Assembly: GCA_036346405.1 (NCBI GenBank) | Contig: CM070562.1 | Location: 68,033,482-68,097,481, forward strand | DNA length: 64,000 bases | Direction: 5' to 3' | From: Phyllostachys edulis | Taxonomy: Eukaryota > Streptophyta > Magnoliopsida > Poales > Poaceae | Part shown: positions 12,031-23,500 of the stretch, piece by piece | Position numbering within the stretch: the first letter of the stretch is position 1 | Layout: every line of letters begins with the position of its first letter | The notes under the pieces: model-generated | Database searches by the model: none | What the model was told of the DNA's origin: nothing | What the model saw: only the letters and a program-made list of their open reading frames with translations | Position numbers and translations under genes: made by a program

Positions 12031-14536
12031 GTCGGAGGCAGGCAAGGCGGCGTGGCGACGTGGAGGTCGGGCGGCGGTTGCGGCCGTGGGCGCGAATCGC
12101 CGCGGGACGAGGTTGTGGGGTGTGGCGGGGTGGTCGTGGGCGTCGTGGTGGCGCGTCGCGGTGCGGACGCGGGCGGTTGAGGCGCCCATTGTGAAGCTTC
12201 GGCGTTGACCGCTCATGGCGGTTGCTCGCGATTTAACGCGCTGAGAGCGAAGGTGGCGACCATGAGGCGGGCCGCTGGCGGCGAGACGGGAGGCGCCCAG
12301 CTGGCGAGGGCGAGGGGCGGCCTTGGGCGAGATCGCCGTCCAACTCGGATCGGACGGACACGAATGATTGGCCGAGATGAGCGATCTTTGGGCCGAGAGA
12401 TTTAGCCCAACGACTGTTTGGAGATTTAAAATAGGTTTTTCCTTTTTAGAAAATAGCAGAAATTCAAATAAGCAATGGAAAATAGCAAATGAACTTGGAA
12501 AAATTCCAGAAAATTCCAGAAAATATATCCAAGCTCATAGAATCCAAATAAAATAGTTTTGACTATTATTCATGTTGGAATTATTCATATTAAATTGTTT
12601 TGTTACTAAAGTCCAAGTTAAAGCTTTTGAACTAAATTCAAATAAATTCAAATAGTGAATTTTCTCTCTACCAACTATTTAAATGATCTTTAAAGCTCTA
12701 AAAATTGGGATGTTACACTGACGCGTGGGGCCCGCTTGTCAGCTTCATCTCCCTCCGACCGCCTTAAGTCGAGCTGCGCTGGCGCCGCCGCATTCGCTCC
12801 CGCGCGTCCTCCAGTGTGAAGATGCCACCTCATGCACCCGTGGTCAAACAAGGATGACCGCCAAGGCTTCATCTACCCTCCAAGCCAATCCATTCCTCAT
12901 CTCTCCCACTCTCTCGCTCTCTCTGCTCGTTTCTTCCTCTCGGCCGGAGTTCAAGGTGAAGGCCGCGCCGCCGTGTTGGTGCCGCCCTCGACCCCGTGAC
13001 CCCACCACCGTGATCCCCACTCGTCGCCGCCTCCATTTTGCCTAGCCCGGGTCCTCGGCGTCCAGTAAATCATCGGGACCGTGGTCGTCGTTCTCGTCTC
13101 CGGCGCACACAACCCCGCAAGCTCTTTGGCGTTCCGGTGAGTCCCACTAAGCGCCATCTTGTCCCTTAGAACCGCAATCATCTCCTGAGTCTAACCGCGT
13201 CCTCAATTTGATCTTTGGTGCATCCCCGAGGTCGTGCGACCCTTTCTTCACCGATCCCGGTCCACCGCCGCCGCTCCGATTCAGGCCGCCGCCGTCCTCC
13301 TCCGTCGACGTCAACTTGGGCGCCACGTTCCTGGAGCCGAGGCAATCCCGGTGCGCGCTTTCCCGAAGCTCCTCGACCACCGTAGCGTCCTCTCCGCGTG
13401 AGGCACCACTTCATCTCCGCCTCTGACCGTCGCCGTCTCGCCGCCGGCATCCTCCGACCACCGCGTCAGCACCATCGTGTTCGCGAAGGCCTTGCGCAGC
13501 TGAAGGTATCGTCCCCGAGCCCAAAGACCCCCTGTGTCGCTAGATCCGTCGCCTCGCCGTCGCGCCCGCGCTTGGAGCTCCGGTGAGCCGCCGGCTATTT
13601 AGAGTTAACCAAAACCATTAGCTTGAAATCACCTTTTAGTTGTTTGTATGACTTGTGGGCCCCGCCGAGTTAAACGTGTTTAGGAAATTTTAATCGCACC
13701 GTTTGAATCCCCTGTATCTTGGACATGTGGGCCCTCTGACCAGTTAAGTGAATGCGAAATTGTCGAACTACGTTTTCTTAATTGAAAAGCGTATTATTGG
13801 GTATAGTTTTTCCAAAGTGCGTTTCTTGAAAACCGAAGACGTATTGAGAAGATACGCCATCGACGTCATCTTTGGCCGCCGCTGGGTCAAGTTTGACCCA
13901 GTCAACGCTATCGCCGAGCCCCACCGGTCAGTGACCGTGGGTCAGGTAAGTTTCGGTAGGAAAAGTTACTAATCCTTTTAGAATTTCCGAATGGAATTAC
14001 TTTTGAACTGAAAATTGATATAAACTTAGAAAATTCATAACTAATTCAAATTAGCTCCAAATTGGATGAAATCAATTTTGTTATTCTTATTATTTTGTGT
14101 ACTTTTTACTGGAATGAGATACATCTAGATTACTGTTCCATAAAATGGGGAAATAAAATTAGTTGCTAAAATGAATTGATGTCATACTAGAAAATGGGTT
14201 AAGCTTCAAAAATTCATAAGTATTTCATCCTAACTCCAAATTAAGTGAAATAAAATTTGTCAATTCTTATTTTTCCTGTATTTTGATCTTGTGCATAATC
14301 GGATAATGTTGCTGTTTCAGAAAAAAAAAGTTGATAATTAATTTAATTATGAAAATATGTGTTTAGTTGGTAAATTCCTAGAAAATTCAAATAAGTTTAT
14401 TTTAAACTGATACTGTCACCCCAAATTTATCTAAAAATCATTCCCTTCCTGTGATGTATGCATGATTTGGTGATGATTGATTAGTTGATTATTTTGGTGT
14501 TATTCGTTCTTATTTGCCGTTTTGCTCGATCGATAG

Positions 14537-14580
14537 ATTTTGACGATTCGGTGTTGTCGAGAGCGATCCTCCTGACGTAA
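14537..14580 (+). other. Exon-like module 1 in LTR E
   Basis: It is preceded by GATCGATAG and followed, after a two-base phase, by a frame beginning FDDSV and ending at TAA (14578-14580). The 3' LTR copy (22967-23007) has a one-base difference that changes the frame to FDDSGVVESDPP and a TAG stop. The FDD start is shared with LTRs A and D. Confidence 0.35.
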
Positions 14581-15877
14581 GACTATCTGCAGCAAGGGAA
14601 GCAGTTTCCAATTGATGCACATTGATCCCATTATTTGCGCATAATAATATTTCATTTTCAATCATATGTATGCATGCTATGTTGTCAAGTATTTTCTCTG
14701 TCGCGATAGTTCACCTGAGTAGTTTCTTGAAACGTAGGTAAATATCCGTCCCCTGCCACAAAACGTAGGATTATATCCGCCGTGATGTAGAGCTCGCTGG
14801 ATGGGCTCTCGTCACTTATATTTAGTATGCGATTTGCTATTGCTTAGCCATGCTTAGAACGGTAGACTGGGGATCATCGTCTCGGCGATGGTCGTTACAA
14901 CATCACTCTAAATATTTGAGTCAGGATACTCATATATGTATCATATTTGGAAAAATTGAAAATGAAAAACCCAAAAGATTTGGACTTGGGCATATGGATG
15001 ATTGGTGTGGTTATTGGATATGTGGTTGTATGCCTGAGTCAACAAGGACCGAACATCTTGTTACACTGAACCAAGCATTATTGCGTACATCCACATGAGG
15101 GTATTGGGAACCCCTCTTGACTCAGTACATTGGCGTGTATTACCTCCGAGTCGCAGGCGGGTGTGAGTGTGTTGTGTTAAAATGGGATTTTTGTGTGTGT
15201 TGGGTGCGAGGGGTGGAGTTCCGATCTAGGTTCTCCAGTCGTAAGGGTATCGGCAGTTGCTTTGGCTGGGCCGATATCCGACACAATGTGTGGGTCCTGC
15301 GTGGGAGCCCTGTGTGCACACAAGGCGGTTCACGGAGGGTTTTATCCATATGGGCGACTCGTAGTTAATATGCAATAATGGAAAGGTCTCGTAGGACTTA
15401 GCTGGGCCGGCACACCTAAGGAAGTGTGCTTAATCGCGTGGCAACAAGGCGGTCCGACATGTGGGAAAAGTTGTACACCCCTGCAGGGTTAAATCTATTT
15501 GAATAGCCAAGTCCTTAGTTATGGATACGCTTGGGGAAGTCTTTCGAGAGTTAGACTATAACATTTTGATAAAACTTGAGAATGGGTGGTACGAATGGGT
15601 AATTCGTGCTATTGTTGTGGTGGCTAGGGTTAGTCACCTCCAGGATGTTAAGGTTGATTTATATTATTGTCTCTGCTATTTGAACAATTTAAAAACTGTT
15701 TTGATAAACTGCCTTCAATCTAATACATAATTGCAAATAAATGTGGCTTTCCGCAGAAAATAACTCTATAGCCATTTCCTTGAAATCAGCTTGCATGTAG
15801 CTATGTATAGGCTTGGATACGTAAGTCTTGCGAGTACAATTGTTATTGTACTCAGTTGCATTGTGTCTTTGCTGCAG

Positions 15878-15936
15878 AGGAAGTTGACCCCCAAGGGGTT
15901 GACGAGTACGAGGCCGACTTCGCTATGGATGACTAG
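15878..15936 (+). other. Exon-like module 2 in LTR E (acidic C-terminus)
   Basis: After a pyrimidine-rich stretch and TTTGCTGCAG, the frame reads EVDPQGVDEYEADFAMDD and stops at TAG (15934-15936). The 3' LTR copy at 24311-24367 keeps the frame and stop with a single amino-acid change (A to T) plus silent changes. LTR D has the analogous frame at 37568-37608, with GVDLDE just before its stop. This looks like a terminal coding exon, but no transcript is shown. Confidence 0.4.
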
Positions 15937-16259
15937 CTTGAACGTTTTGATCGATTGCCTTGTGGGTAAGGGCAACTGGTTGGCTTTTTGGTTACGCCAT
16001 CTTTATGGCTTGTGTTTCATTGTTGCCTCTACTTTTGTTGTAAGACCTTAATGTAGGTTGAATCTATATAAATTATGAAGTTTGTAATAAAGCAAGAACT
16101 TGTGTATGGAATTGGTACTTAATTTTTGTGAGGTGTAAGTGTCTTTGCAGTTAAGGAAGTACACATACACTGAGAGCGGGGAAATTTGATTTGGAATGCC
16201 AGGACCAGTGAAAAGGTTAAGTATTACAAATTAAATCGTCTGGCGGCTCTCACAAGAGT

Positions 16260-16272
16260 TGGTATCAGAGCC
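16260..16272 (+). other. Primer binding site of element E
   Basis: TGGTATCAGAGCC, complementary to initiator tRNA-Met, five bases after the 5' LTR end. Confidence 0.9.
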
Positions 16273-16754
16273 ATACTGACCGTAGGAACCTTTAAGTTTG
16301 GTCGTCATAGAATATTTGTAAACTATAATTTCAAAATATCAAATCTTTATAAAATTTAAGTAAGATCTCGGTTTTTATTCCTTACCTATCCTAGATTCTT
16401 AAACTTACCTGATGCTGTTTTGGTTTTGCAAAAGTTGTTTTTCCACTCTCATCCTTTTTCAAAAAGCTAGAGCTTGTACTTAATCCAAGATTAGGAGAAG
16501 CAAGAAGGGGTTAGTATGGAAGTTTAGTGTTAAAGGTACCCTTATTTAGAATTACTTTACCATTCTTATGTGATAAAATTTGGCTTTTGTGCTGGCTTTT
16601 GTGTCTTTCTGTTGTTGGAGTGTTATTCTTGCTAAATAAATGATTGTGCTTGTGGTAGGGTAATACCATTATTTTCTTTAATAGATGATTCCTGTAGCTG
16701 CTGTCTTTGAATCTACTGTTGGGTTTTGTGGCTAACCCTATTTGTTGGAATTGG

Positions 16755-17510
16755 ATGGCTGGACGAACCCGCAGTGGGCAAGGTCAGCAAGCTAGCCAGG
16801 ATGAGGAACTTCCGCCTCCACCCACCATGGCTGAGGTTCTTGCTCAGATCGAGCGGAACCGGATGGATCAAACACGGATCCTAGAGACTATAGCGCATAA
16901 TACTTCTGCTCTTTCAGGCTCCTTTGGACCAGGAGGAGGTGGACATCAGCTGAGGGGAGGACTCTCCGAGTTCCTTCGTACTCAGCCACCAACTTTCTCG
17001 CGGTCGGAAGATCCACTTGATGCAGACAACTGGCTGCGTCTGGTCGAGCGAAAGCTCAGTATTGCTCAATGCCAGGAGCATGAGACGACACTTTTTGCCT
17101 CTCATCAGCTGGAAGGGGAAGCACTCTCTTGGTGGGAGAATTTCCTTGCTATGCAGCCCGCGGGCCACGCCGTCACTTGGGAGGAGTTTCGTACGGCCTT
17201 CCGACGAGCTCATGTCCCTGCTGGCTTGATGAAGTTGAAGAGAAAGGAATTTCTGGCACTCAAGCAAGAGCGTAAATCTGTGACCGAGTATCTGCATGAG
17301 TTTAATCACTTATCTCGGTATGCTCCAGAGGAGGTGTCTACTGACGATACCAAGCAGGAAAAGTTTATGGATGGCCTGTCCAAGGAGCTGCAGGACAAGC
17401 TGTCCATTGTTGATTACCCTGACTTCCAAACTTTGGTCGATAAGGCCATTGTCGCTGAATTCAAGGGGCGAGCGCTTAGTGAATCCCGCAAGCGCAAGTG
17501 GGAGGCGTAG
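16755..17510 (+). pseudogene. Gag of element E
   Basis: I start at the ATG at 16755 (MAGRTRSGQGQQASQ); the upstream in-frame codons have no Met. The ~251-residue product is a gypsy capsid protein: an N-terminal polar region, then LSEFLRTQPPTFSRSEDPLD, ADNWLRLVERKLSIAQCQE, HQLEGEALSWWENFLAMQPA, KRKEFLALKQERKSVTEYL and a basic end SRKRKWEA. It forms the virus-like particle core in functional relatives. It stops at TAG 17508-17510, upstream of the zinc knuckle, which lies in the same frame beyond a second TAG. Gag and pol were therefore probably one reading frame, now cut by two amber codons. Confidence 0.85.
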
Positions 17511-19457
17511 AGGGCAGCAAAGAGTAGCAATACCCGTCCTCGTGTCGGGCAAGCCCCAGCTTCCCGTCCTCAAGCTCCACCACCATCCAAGTCGTCTATG
17601 GTTGCACCTCGCCCTCCGTAGGTCGTGGTTCTACCACGTGCACCTGCGGGACAGCAGGGAGGCCTCCGCAACCTAGCTGCTGATGTCACCTGCTTTTATT
17701 GTCATAACAAGGGACATTACGCCAACAACTGTCCTGCGAAGAAAGAAGCGGCCAACCGCCCTAATCTGGGGCAAGCGCAAGGACAAGGACGTGGACATTC
17801 CCCAGCTCAGAAGGTAGCCCAGCCAGCTCAGAAGGTTGTTTGTGGGCGAGTCAATCATATCTCCGCCGAAGAAGCACAGGAGGCACCCGACGTCGTGTTG
17901 GGTACGTTTCTCGTCAATTCTCGTCCTGCTACAGTTTTATTCGATTCTAGAGCTTCGCATTCCTTCATATCACAAATTTTTGCTTTCAATGGTGATATTC
18001 AAAATTTTCCTATGCGTGTTCCTTTGATTATTCATTCCCCGGGATCGGAAATGAGATTTGAATTTGAGTGCCGGGATGTAACCATAGAAATTGAAGGAAT
18101 AGAATTTTTGGCAACTCTTATTCTCCTTCCTTCGGCAAGTTTGGATGTGATACTTGGCATGAATTGGTTGTCTCAACACTTAGGACAGATCGACTGTGCC
18201 AAGAAATCTATATCCCTCACAAGTTCCTCCGGCATACAAGTTGGTATTTCACCAAAATTTCAAAAACCTTATCTCTTTGCCTTGGAATCGAAGCCAACCC
18301 CAGAGATTCATGAAATACCAATAGTGTGCGACTTCCCAGATGTCTTTCGTGATGAATTACCTGGGATGCCGCCAACCCGAGATATTGAATTCGTCATTGA
18401 GTTGTTACCCGGTACCGCCCCGATCTCGAAGAGGCCATACCGGATGCCCCCAAATGAATTGGAGGAAATGAAGAAGCAACTAGGTGAACTTTTGGCGAAG
18501 GGTTTCATTCGCCCTAGCTCTTCTCCGTGGGGCTGTCCGGCAATCTTTGTGAAAAAGAAGGATAAGACCCTGCGGATGTGTGTTGATTATCGTCCACTTA
18601 ATGAAGTGACGATAAAGAATAAGTACCCATTGCCCCGGATTGATGATCTTTTTGATCAATTGACCGAAGCTCGGGTATTTTCTAAGATCGATCTAAGATT
18701 GGGTTATCACCAAGTTAGGATCAGATCTGAAGATATTCCGAAGACGGCTTTCTCTACTCGCTATGGGTTGTACGAGTATACCGTCATGTCCTTCGGCTTA
18801 ACCAATGCTCCTGCCCTTTTCATGAATCTTATGAATATGGTCTTCATGGAGTATTTGGATAAGTTTGTGGTGGTCTTCATAGATGACATCCTCATTTATT
18901 CGAAGAATGAAGAAGAGCATGCTCAACATCTGCGGCTAGTATTGGAGAAGCTACGTGAGCACCAGCTATACGCAAAATTCAGCAAGTGTGAATTTTGGTT
19001 GAAAGAAGTGGTGTTTTTGGGCCATGTTCTTTCAGCAGGGGGTGTAGCTGTGGATCCTAGTAAAGTCAGGGATGTGCTCTCTTGGGAGCAGCCCAAATCG
19101 GTGACCGAGGTGAGGAGTTTTCTCGGTTTAGCGGGATACTATCGTTGCTTTATCGAGAATTTCTCCAAGATCGCGAAGCCGATGACTGAGCTGCTCAAGA
19201 AGGACAAGAAATTTGAGTGGTCCGCTGAGTGTGAGAAGAGTTTCCAAGAACTCAAGAAGAGATTGACCACAGCTCCAGTTCTTGTTCTTTCTGATGTTCA
19301 TCGAAGCTTCGATATTTATTGCGATGCTTCTCGTCAAGGACTCGGTTGTGTCCTTATGCAAGAAGGCAAGGTAGTGTCCTATGCATCGAGACAATTGAGA
19401 CCTCATGAGCTTAATTATTGTGGATATCATGGGGATATGCCCATGATCATAGGATGA
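17511..19457 (+). pseudogene. Nucleocapsid knuckle, protease, RT and RNase H of element E
   Basis: It is in frame with gag, with an internal amber codon at 17619-17621. In order: CX2CX4HX4C knuckle CFYCHNKGHYANNC, retropepsin-like domain with ATVLFDSRASHSFIS (the usual active-site D-S/T-G-A has Arg for Gly) and ILGMNWL, RT (LLPGTAPISKRPYRMP, YRPLNEVTIKNKYPLPRIDD, catalytic FIDDILIYSK), then RNase H (FDIYCDASRQGLGCVLMQEG with a conserved Asp). Similarity ends after LRPHELNY near 19420; the last ~12 residues are unrelated. The RT catalytic core looks intact, while the protease is probably inactive and integrase is absent. Confidence 0.9.
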
Positions 19458-20550
19458 TGAAACAATTGGCAATGTTGCTTTTGGTTTGAAGTTTCACGCA
19501 TTTTCGACAAAGTTTCAGATCTGTCAGGTCAGCGGCGGTCTGACCGGCTTTTGTGCTGAATGTTGATTTAAGTGGTGATTTGATTTTGGGATAGGTCATA
19601 TCCATATTTGTTAATGCATATGTGTTGCATATTGCATGTTTTCACTAACGTGGGTCAAGATGTAAAGAACTTGTTCCCGGATTCGTGTTTGCTTGTCTAT
19701 TGTTGTGCAGGTGGCTTGAAGGTCAATGACGGTCAACGGCGAGGAGGATCGGGACTAAGCTTGGAGAGCTGAGGTCTAGAACGATCAAGGATGCCGGGTG
19801 AGGTCAATTAATTCAAGCATGGCGCAGAATGGACATGGATGAACGAGCAGGCGGTTGGCGATTGGTTGGATCAAGCGCGGAGTCGTTGCAAGTGCTCGTG
19901 GTGCGGTGGGATCCGGACGGAGAGACTTGACGACATGGAGCCGTTGATCAACCTACACGTGGTGAAGCAGCGAGTGCTTGCCAGCAGATGGACTCGGTCT
20001 TTTGGAGAAGGATCGAGAAGGGTATTTTGGTAATTTTACCAAATACCATCTTGGTGACCTTTTGGCTAAACCACGGCGCGGGACGGCGCAAAGGAAGTGG
20101 TTTAAGTCAAGAGAATTGAAGACTGCGCTTTTAAATTGCGTGCATGTGTGTTCCGTTGTTGTTGGGCCTTAACGGAAGCCTATTTGGTTTTTAGGGTTAG
20201 AGGCTACCTTATATAAGGATTGAGTTGGGACATTAGGTTTGAGGGGCTGCTGAGAAAAAAACTGGAGAACTGGTGGCGGCGCCCCCCAAATGAGGCGCTG
20301 GTAGAAAAACCTGTGGTGGCGGCGGCTGCCCTAGAGAGAGAGGACCCTGTGGTGGCTGCCTTGGAAAAGCAAGCCGTGGCGGCGCGGTAGGGTTGTGTCT
20401 GGAAATGAGCTTGGCGGCCCCCAAAAATCTACTGGCTCAGAGCGCCCGAGAAAAACGAGAGCTTGATGGGCGCTGTGCCCAAAAAATCGTGTGCCTCAGA
20501 GAAAAAGCAGAGCCCTAGGCGGCAGCTTCTCTCCCGGAAAAACAGGAGCT
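19458..20550 (+). other. Unidentified 1.1-kb DNA replacing the integrase region of E
   Basis: There is no gypsy similarity after RNase H. It contains a TCTGTCAGG..GTCTGACCGG phrase, a CTTATATAAGGATTGAG stretch that could be a TATA region near 20210, and repeated GTGGTGGC/GGCGGCGGC triplets (20265-20440). The composition resembles an LTR or leader of another retroelement, but I do not recognise it. No long credible ORF is present. No polypurine tract precedes the 3' LTR at 20551, consistent with a foreign join. Confidence 0.4.
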
Positions 20551-23500
20551 TGTAACATCCTGAATTTGGTGTGTGTTTCAAATGTAATAAAAGTATGTGG
20601 ATTTCAAAAACTTTTGTTAAATTCCAAAAGTTACCCTTCTTTTTTTTTCAAACTTTTGATTTGTTTTCAAACTCCAAACTGTTTCTAGAAGAATGCATGT
20701 ACAAAGATTGCTGGAAATATTTTTGAAAAATACCAGAGCATTTGTCTTGAATTAACAAATTTTTCCCAAATTTTTATAAGTTAAATTGACCTCATTAAAA
20801 TTCTAACTAAGTTTCTAAGGCTGATATAAAAAGGGATTTATTTTAGCCATTTAAAGTATTAACAGTGGCCAAAATTATTTTTCCTAAGTCATAATTAAAA
20901 ATCTTAGCACCCACAAAAATTTTCAGAATTTTTGGAAATTTATTCCTATTTTTAACAGCCCAGTCAAACTCGTTGTTTTTCGGTCAACACTGAAATCTAA
21001 ATCTAAACCCAGAACCTAGCCCTTTGATTGTGGAGCGTCCGATCTAGTTTCTACAGGCCGGATTCGCGTGCCAATCGGACCGACCGAGTGGCTCATGCGA
21101 CTTGGCTCGACCGCGCCGCTTCGCCGGACCCGAGTCGGACTCGAGCTCGTACCCCTTCGCCGCTGCGGCTGACGCGTGGGGCCCGCTTGTCAGCTTCATC
21201 TCCCTCCCACCGCCTCAAGCCGAAGCTGCACTGCATCGCAGATTCGCTCCCGCGTCCTCCAAAGGTGAAGATGCCACCTCATGCACCCGTGGTCAAACAA
21301 GGATGACCGCCAAGGCTTCATCTACCCTCCAAGCCAATCCATTCCTCATCTCTCCACTCTCTCGCTCTCTCTGCTGCGTTTCTTCCTCTCGCGGAGTTCA
21401 AGGTGAAGGCAGCGCTGCGCGTTGCCGCCGCCCTCGATGACCCCACCGCCGTGATCCCCACTCATCGCCGCCTCCGTTTTGCCTAGCCCGGGTCCTCGGC
21501 GTCCAGTAAATCGTCGGGACCGTGGTCATCGTTCTCGTCTCCGGCGCACACAACCCCGCAAGCTCTTTGGCGTTCCGGTGAGTCCCACTGAGCGCCATCT
21601 TGTCCCTTAGAACCGCATTCGTCTCCTGAGTCTAACCGCATCCTCAATTTGATCTTTGGTGCATCCCCGAGGTCGTGCGACCCTTTCTTCCCCTATCCCG
21701 GTCCACCGCCACCGCTCCGATTCAAGCCGCCACCGCCCTGCTCCGTCGACGTCAACTTGGGCGCCACGTTCCTGGAGCCGAGGTGATCCCGGTGCGTGCT
21801 TTCCCGAAGCTCCTCGACCACCGTAGCGTCCTCTCCGCGTGAGGCACCACTTCATCTCCGCCTCCGATCGTCGCCGCCTCTTGTGGCATCCTCCGACCAC
21901 CGTCAAGACCATCGTGTTCGCGAAGGCCTTGCACTGAAGGTATCGCCCCGAGCCCAAAGACCCCTGTGTCGCCAGATCCATCGCCGCCGCGCCGGCGCTT
22001 GAGCTCCGTGTGAGCCGGCTATTTAGAGTTAACCAAAACCATTAGCTTGAAATCACCTTTTAGTTGTTTGTATGACTTGTGGGCCCCGCCGAGTTAAACG
22101 TGTTTAGGAAATTTTAATTGCACCATTTGAATCCCCTGTGTCTTGGACATGTGGGCCCTCTGACCGGTTAAGTGAATGCGAAATTGTCGAACTACGTTTT
22201 CTTAATTGAAAAGTGTATTATTGGGTATAGTTTTTCCAAAGTGCGTTTCTTGAAAACCGAAGACATATTGAGAAGATACGCCTTCGACGTCATCTTTGGC
22301 CGCCGCTGGGTCAAGTTTGACCCAGTCAACGCTATCGCCGAGCCCCACCGGTCAGTGACCGTGGGTCAGGTAAGTTTCGGTAGGAAAAGTTACTAATCCT
22401 TTTAGAATTTCCGAATGGAATTACTTTTGAACTGAAAATTGATATAAACTTAGAAAATTCATAACTAATTCAAATTAGCTCCAAATTGGATGAAATCAAT
22501 TTTGTTATTCTTATTATTTTGTGTCCTTTTTACTAGAATGAGATACATCTAGATTGCTGTTCCAGAAAATGGGGAAATAAAATTAGTTGCTAAAATGAAT
22601 TGATGTCATACTAGAAAATGGGTTAAGCTTCAAAAATTCATAAGTATTTCATCCTAACTCCAAATTAAGTGAAATAAATTTTGTTAATTTTATTTTTCCT
22701 GTATTTTGATCTTGTGCATAATCGGATCATGTTGCTATTTCAGAAAAAAAAAAGAAAAGTTGATAATTAATTTAATTATGAAAATATGTGTTTAGTTGGT
22801 AAATTCCTAGAAAATTCAAATAAGTTTCTTTTAAACTGATACTGTCACCACAAATTTATTTAAAAAATCATTCCCTTCCTGTGATGTATGCATGATTTGG
22901 TGATGATTGATTTGTTGATTATTTTGGTGTTATTCGTTCTTATTTGCCGTTTTGCTCGATCGATAGATTTTGACGATTCGGGTGTTGTCGAGAGCGATCC
23001 TCCATAGCCAGAAGACTATCTGCAGCAAGGCAAGTAGTTTCCAATTGATGCACGTTGATCCCATTATTTGCGCATAATAATATTTCATTTTCAATCATAT
23101 GTATGCACGCTATGTTGTCAAGTATTTTCTCTGTCGCGATAGTTCACCTGAGTAGTTACTTGAAACGTAGGTAAATATCATCCCTACCACAAAACCTAGG
23201 ATTATATCCTTTGTGATGTAGAGCTCATTTGGATGGGCTCTCGCCACTTATATTTAGTATGCGATTTGCTATTGCTTAGCCATGCTTAGAACGGTAGACT
23301 GGGGATCATCGTCTCGGCGATGGTCGTTACAACATCACTCTAAATATTTGAGTCAGGATACTCATATATGTATCATATTTGGAAAAATTAAAAATGAGAA
23401 ACCCAAAATATTTGGACTTGGGCATATGGATGATTGGCGTGGTTATTGGATATGTGGTTGTGTGCCCGAGTCAACAAGGACCGAACATCTTGTTACACTG

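Larger units (their letters stand above)
3613..12717 (-). mobile_element. Ty3/gypsy retrotransposon A (Tekay/Del-like), decayed
   Basis: In minus-strand order: 5' LTR (12717 to 9400), tRNA-Met PBS (9395-9383), an extra ORF (about 9216-8534), gag (8174-7016), reverse transcriptase (6736-5738), remnants of RNase H and integrase (5344-3943), polypurine tract (3702-3686) and a truncated 3' LTR (3685-3613). The gag-PR-RT-RH-IN order is that of Ty3/gypsy. The 3.3-kb LTR starting TGTAACATCC, the initiator-Met primer site and the CTCGGGGACGAGATTCC stretch before the PPT are what I associate with the Tekay/Del chromoviruses of grasses. No chromodomain was confirmed. All coding segments are interrupted. 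Confidence 0.85.
9400..12717 (-). mobile_element. 5' LTR of element A (3318 bp)
   Basis: On the minus strand it starts TGTAACATCCCAATTTT at 12717 and ends ...GGGTCCCGACA at 9400, next to the PBS. Layout: AT-rich start, GC-rich block (about 12400-11400) with a TATA-like CTCTATAAAG at 12030-12021, AT-rich middle, an exon-like acidic module at 10824-10770, then an AT-rich end. The many open frames in the GC-rich block on both strands have skewed composition and no recognisable domain, so I do not call them genes. Confidence 0.85.
12718..16254 (+). mobile_element. 5' LTR of element E, 5'-truncated
   Basis: It matches the 3' LTR from 21169 onward and ends GCGGCTCTCACA just before the PBS. Layout: GC-rich block (12720-13590), a conserved segment ending in a strong donor-like CAGGTAAGT (about 13942-13950), AT-rich intron-like DNA, an acidic module at 14537-14580, a long U5-like stretch, and a second acidic module at 15878-15936. 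The junction at 12717/12718 abuts the end of LTR A exactly. Confidence 0.85.

Noticed and set aside
11322..12405. Several overlapping open frames on both strands in LTR A
   Set aside because: GC-rich, Arg/Ala/Pro/His-rich frames with no domain, in the promoter block of an LTR.
16707..16754. Gag of E starting at 16707
   Set aside because: That codon is TTG; the first in-frame ATG is at 16755 and fits the start of related gag proteins.
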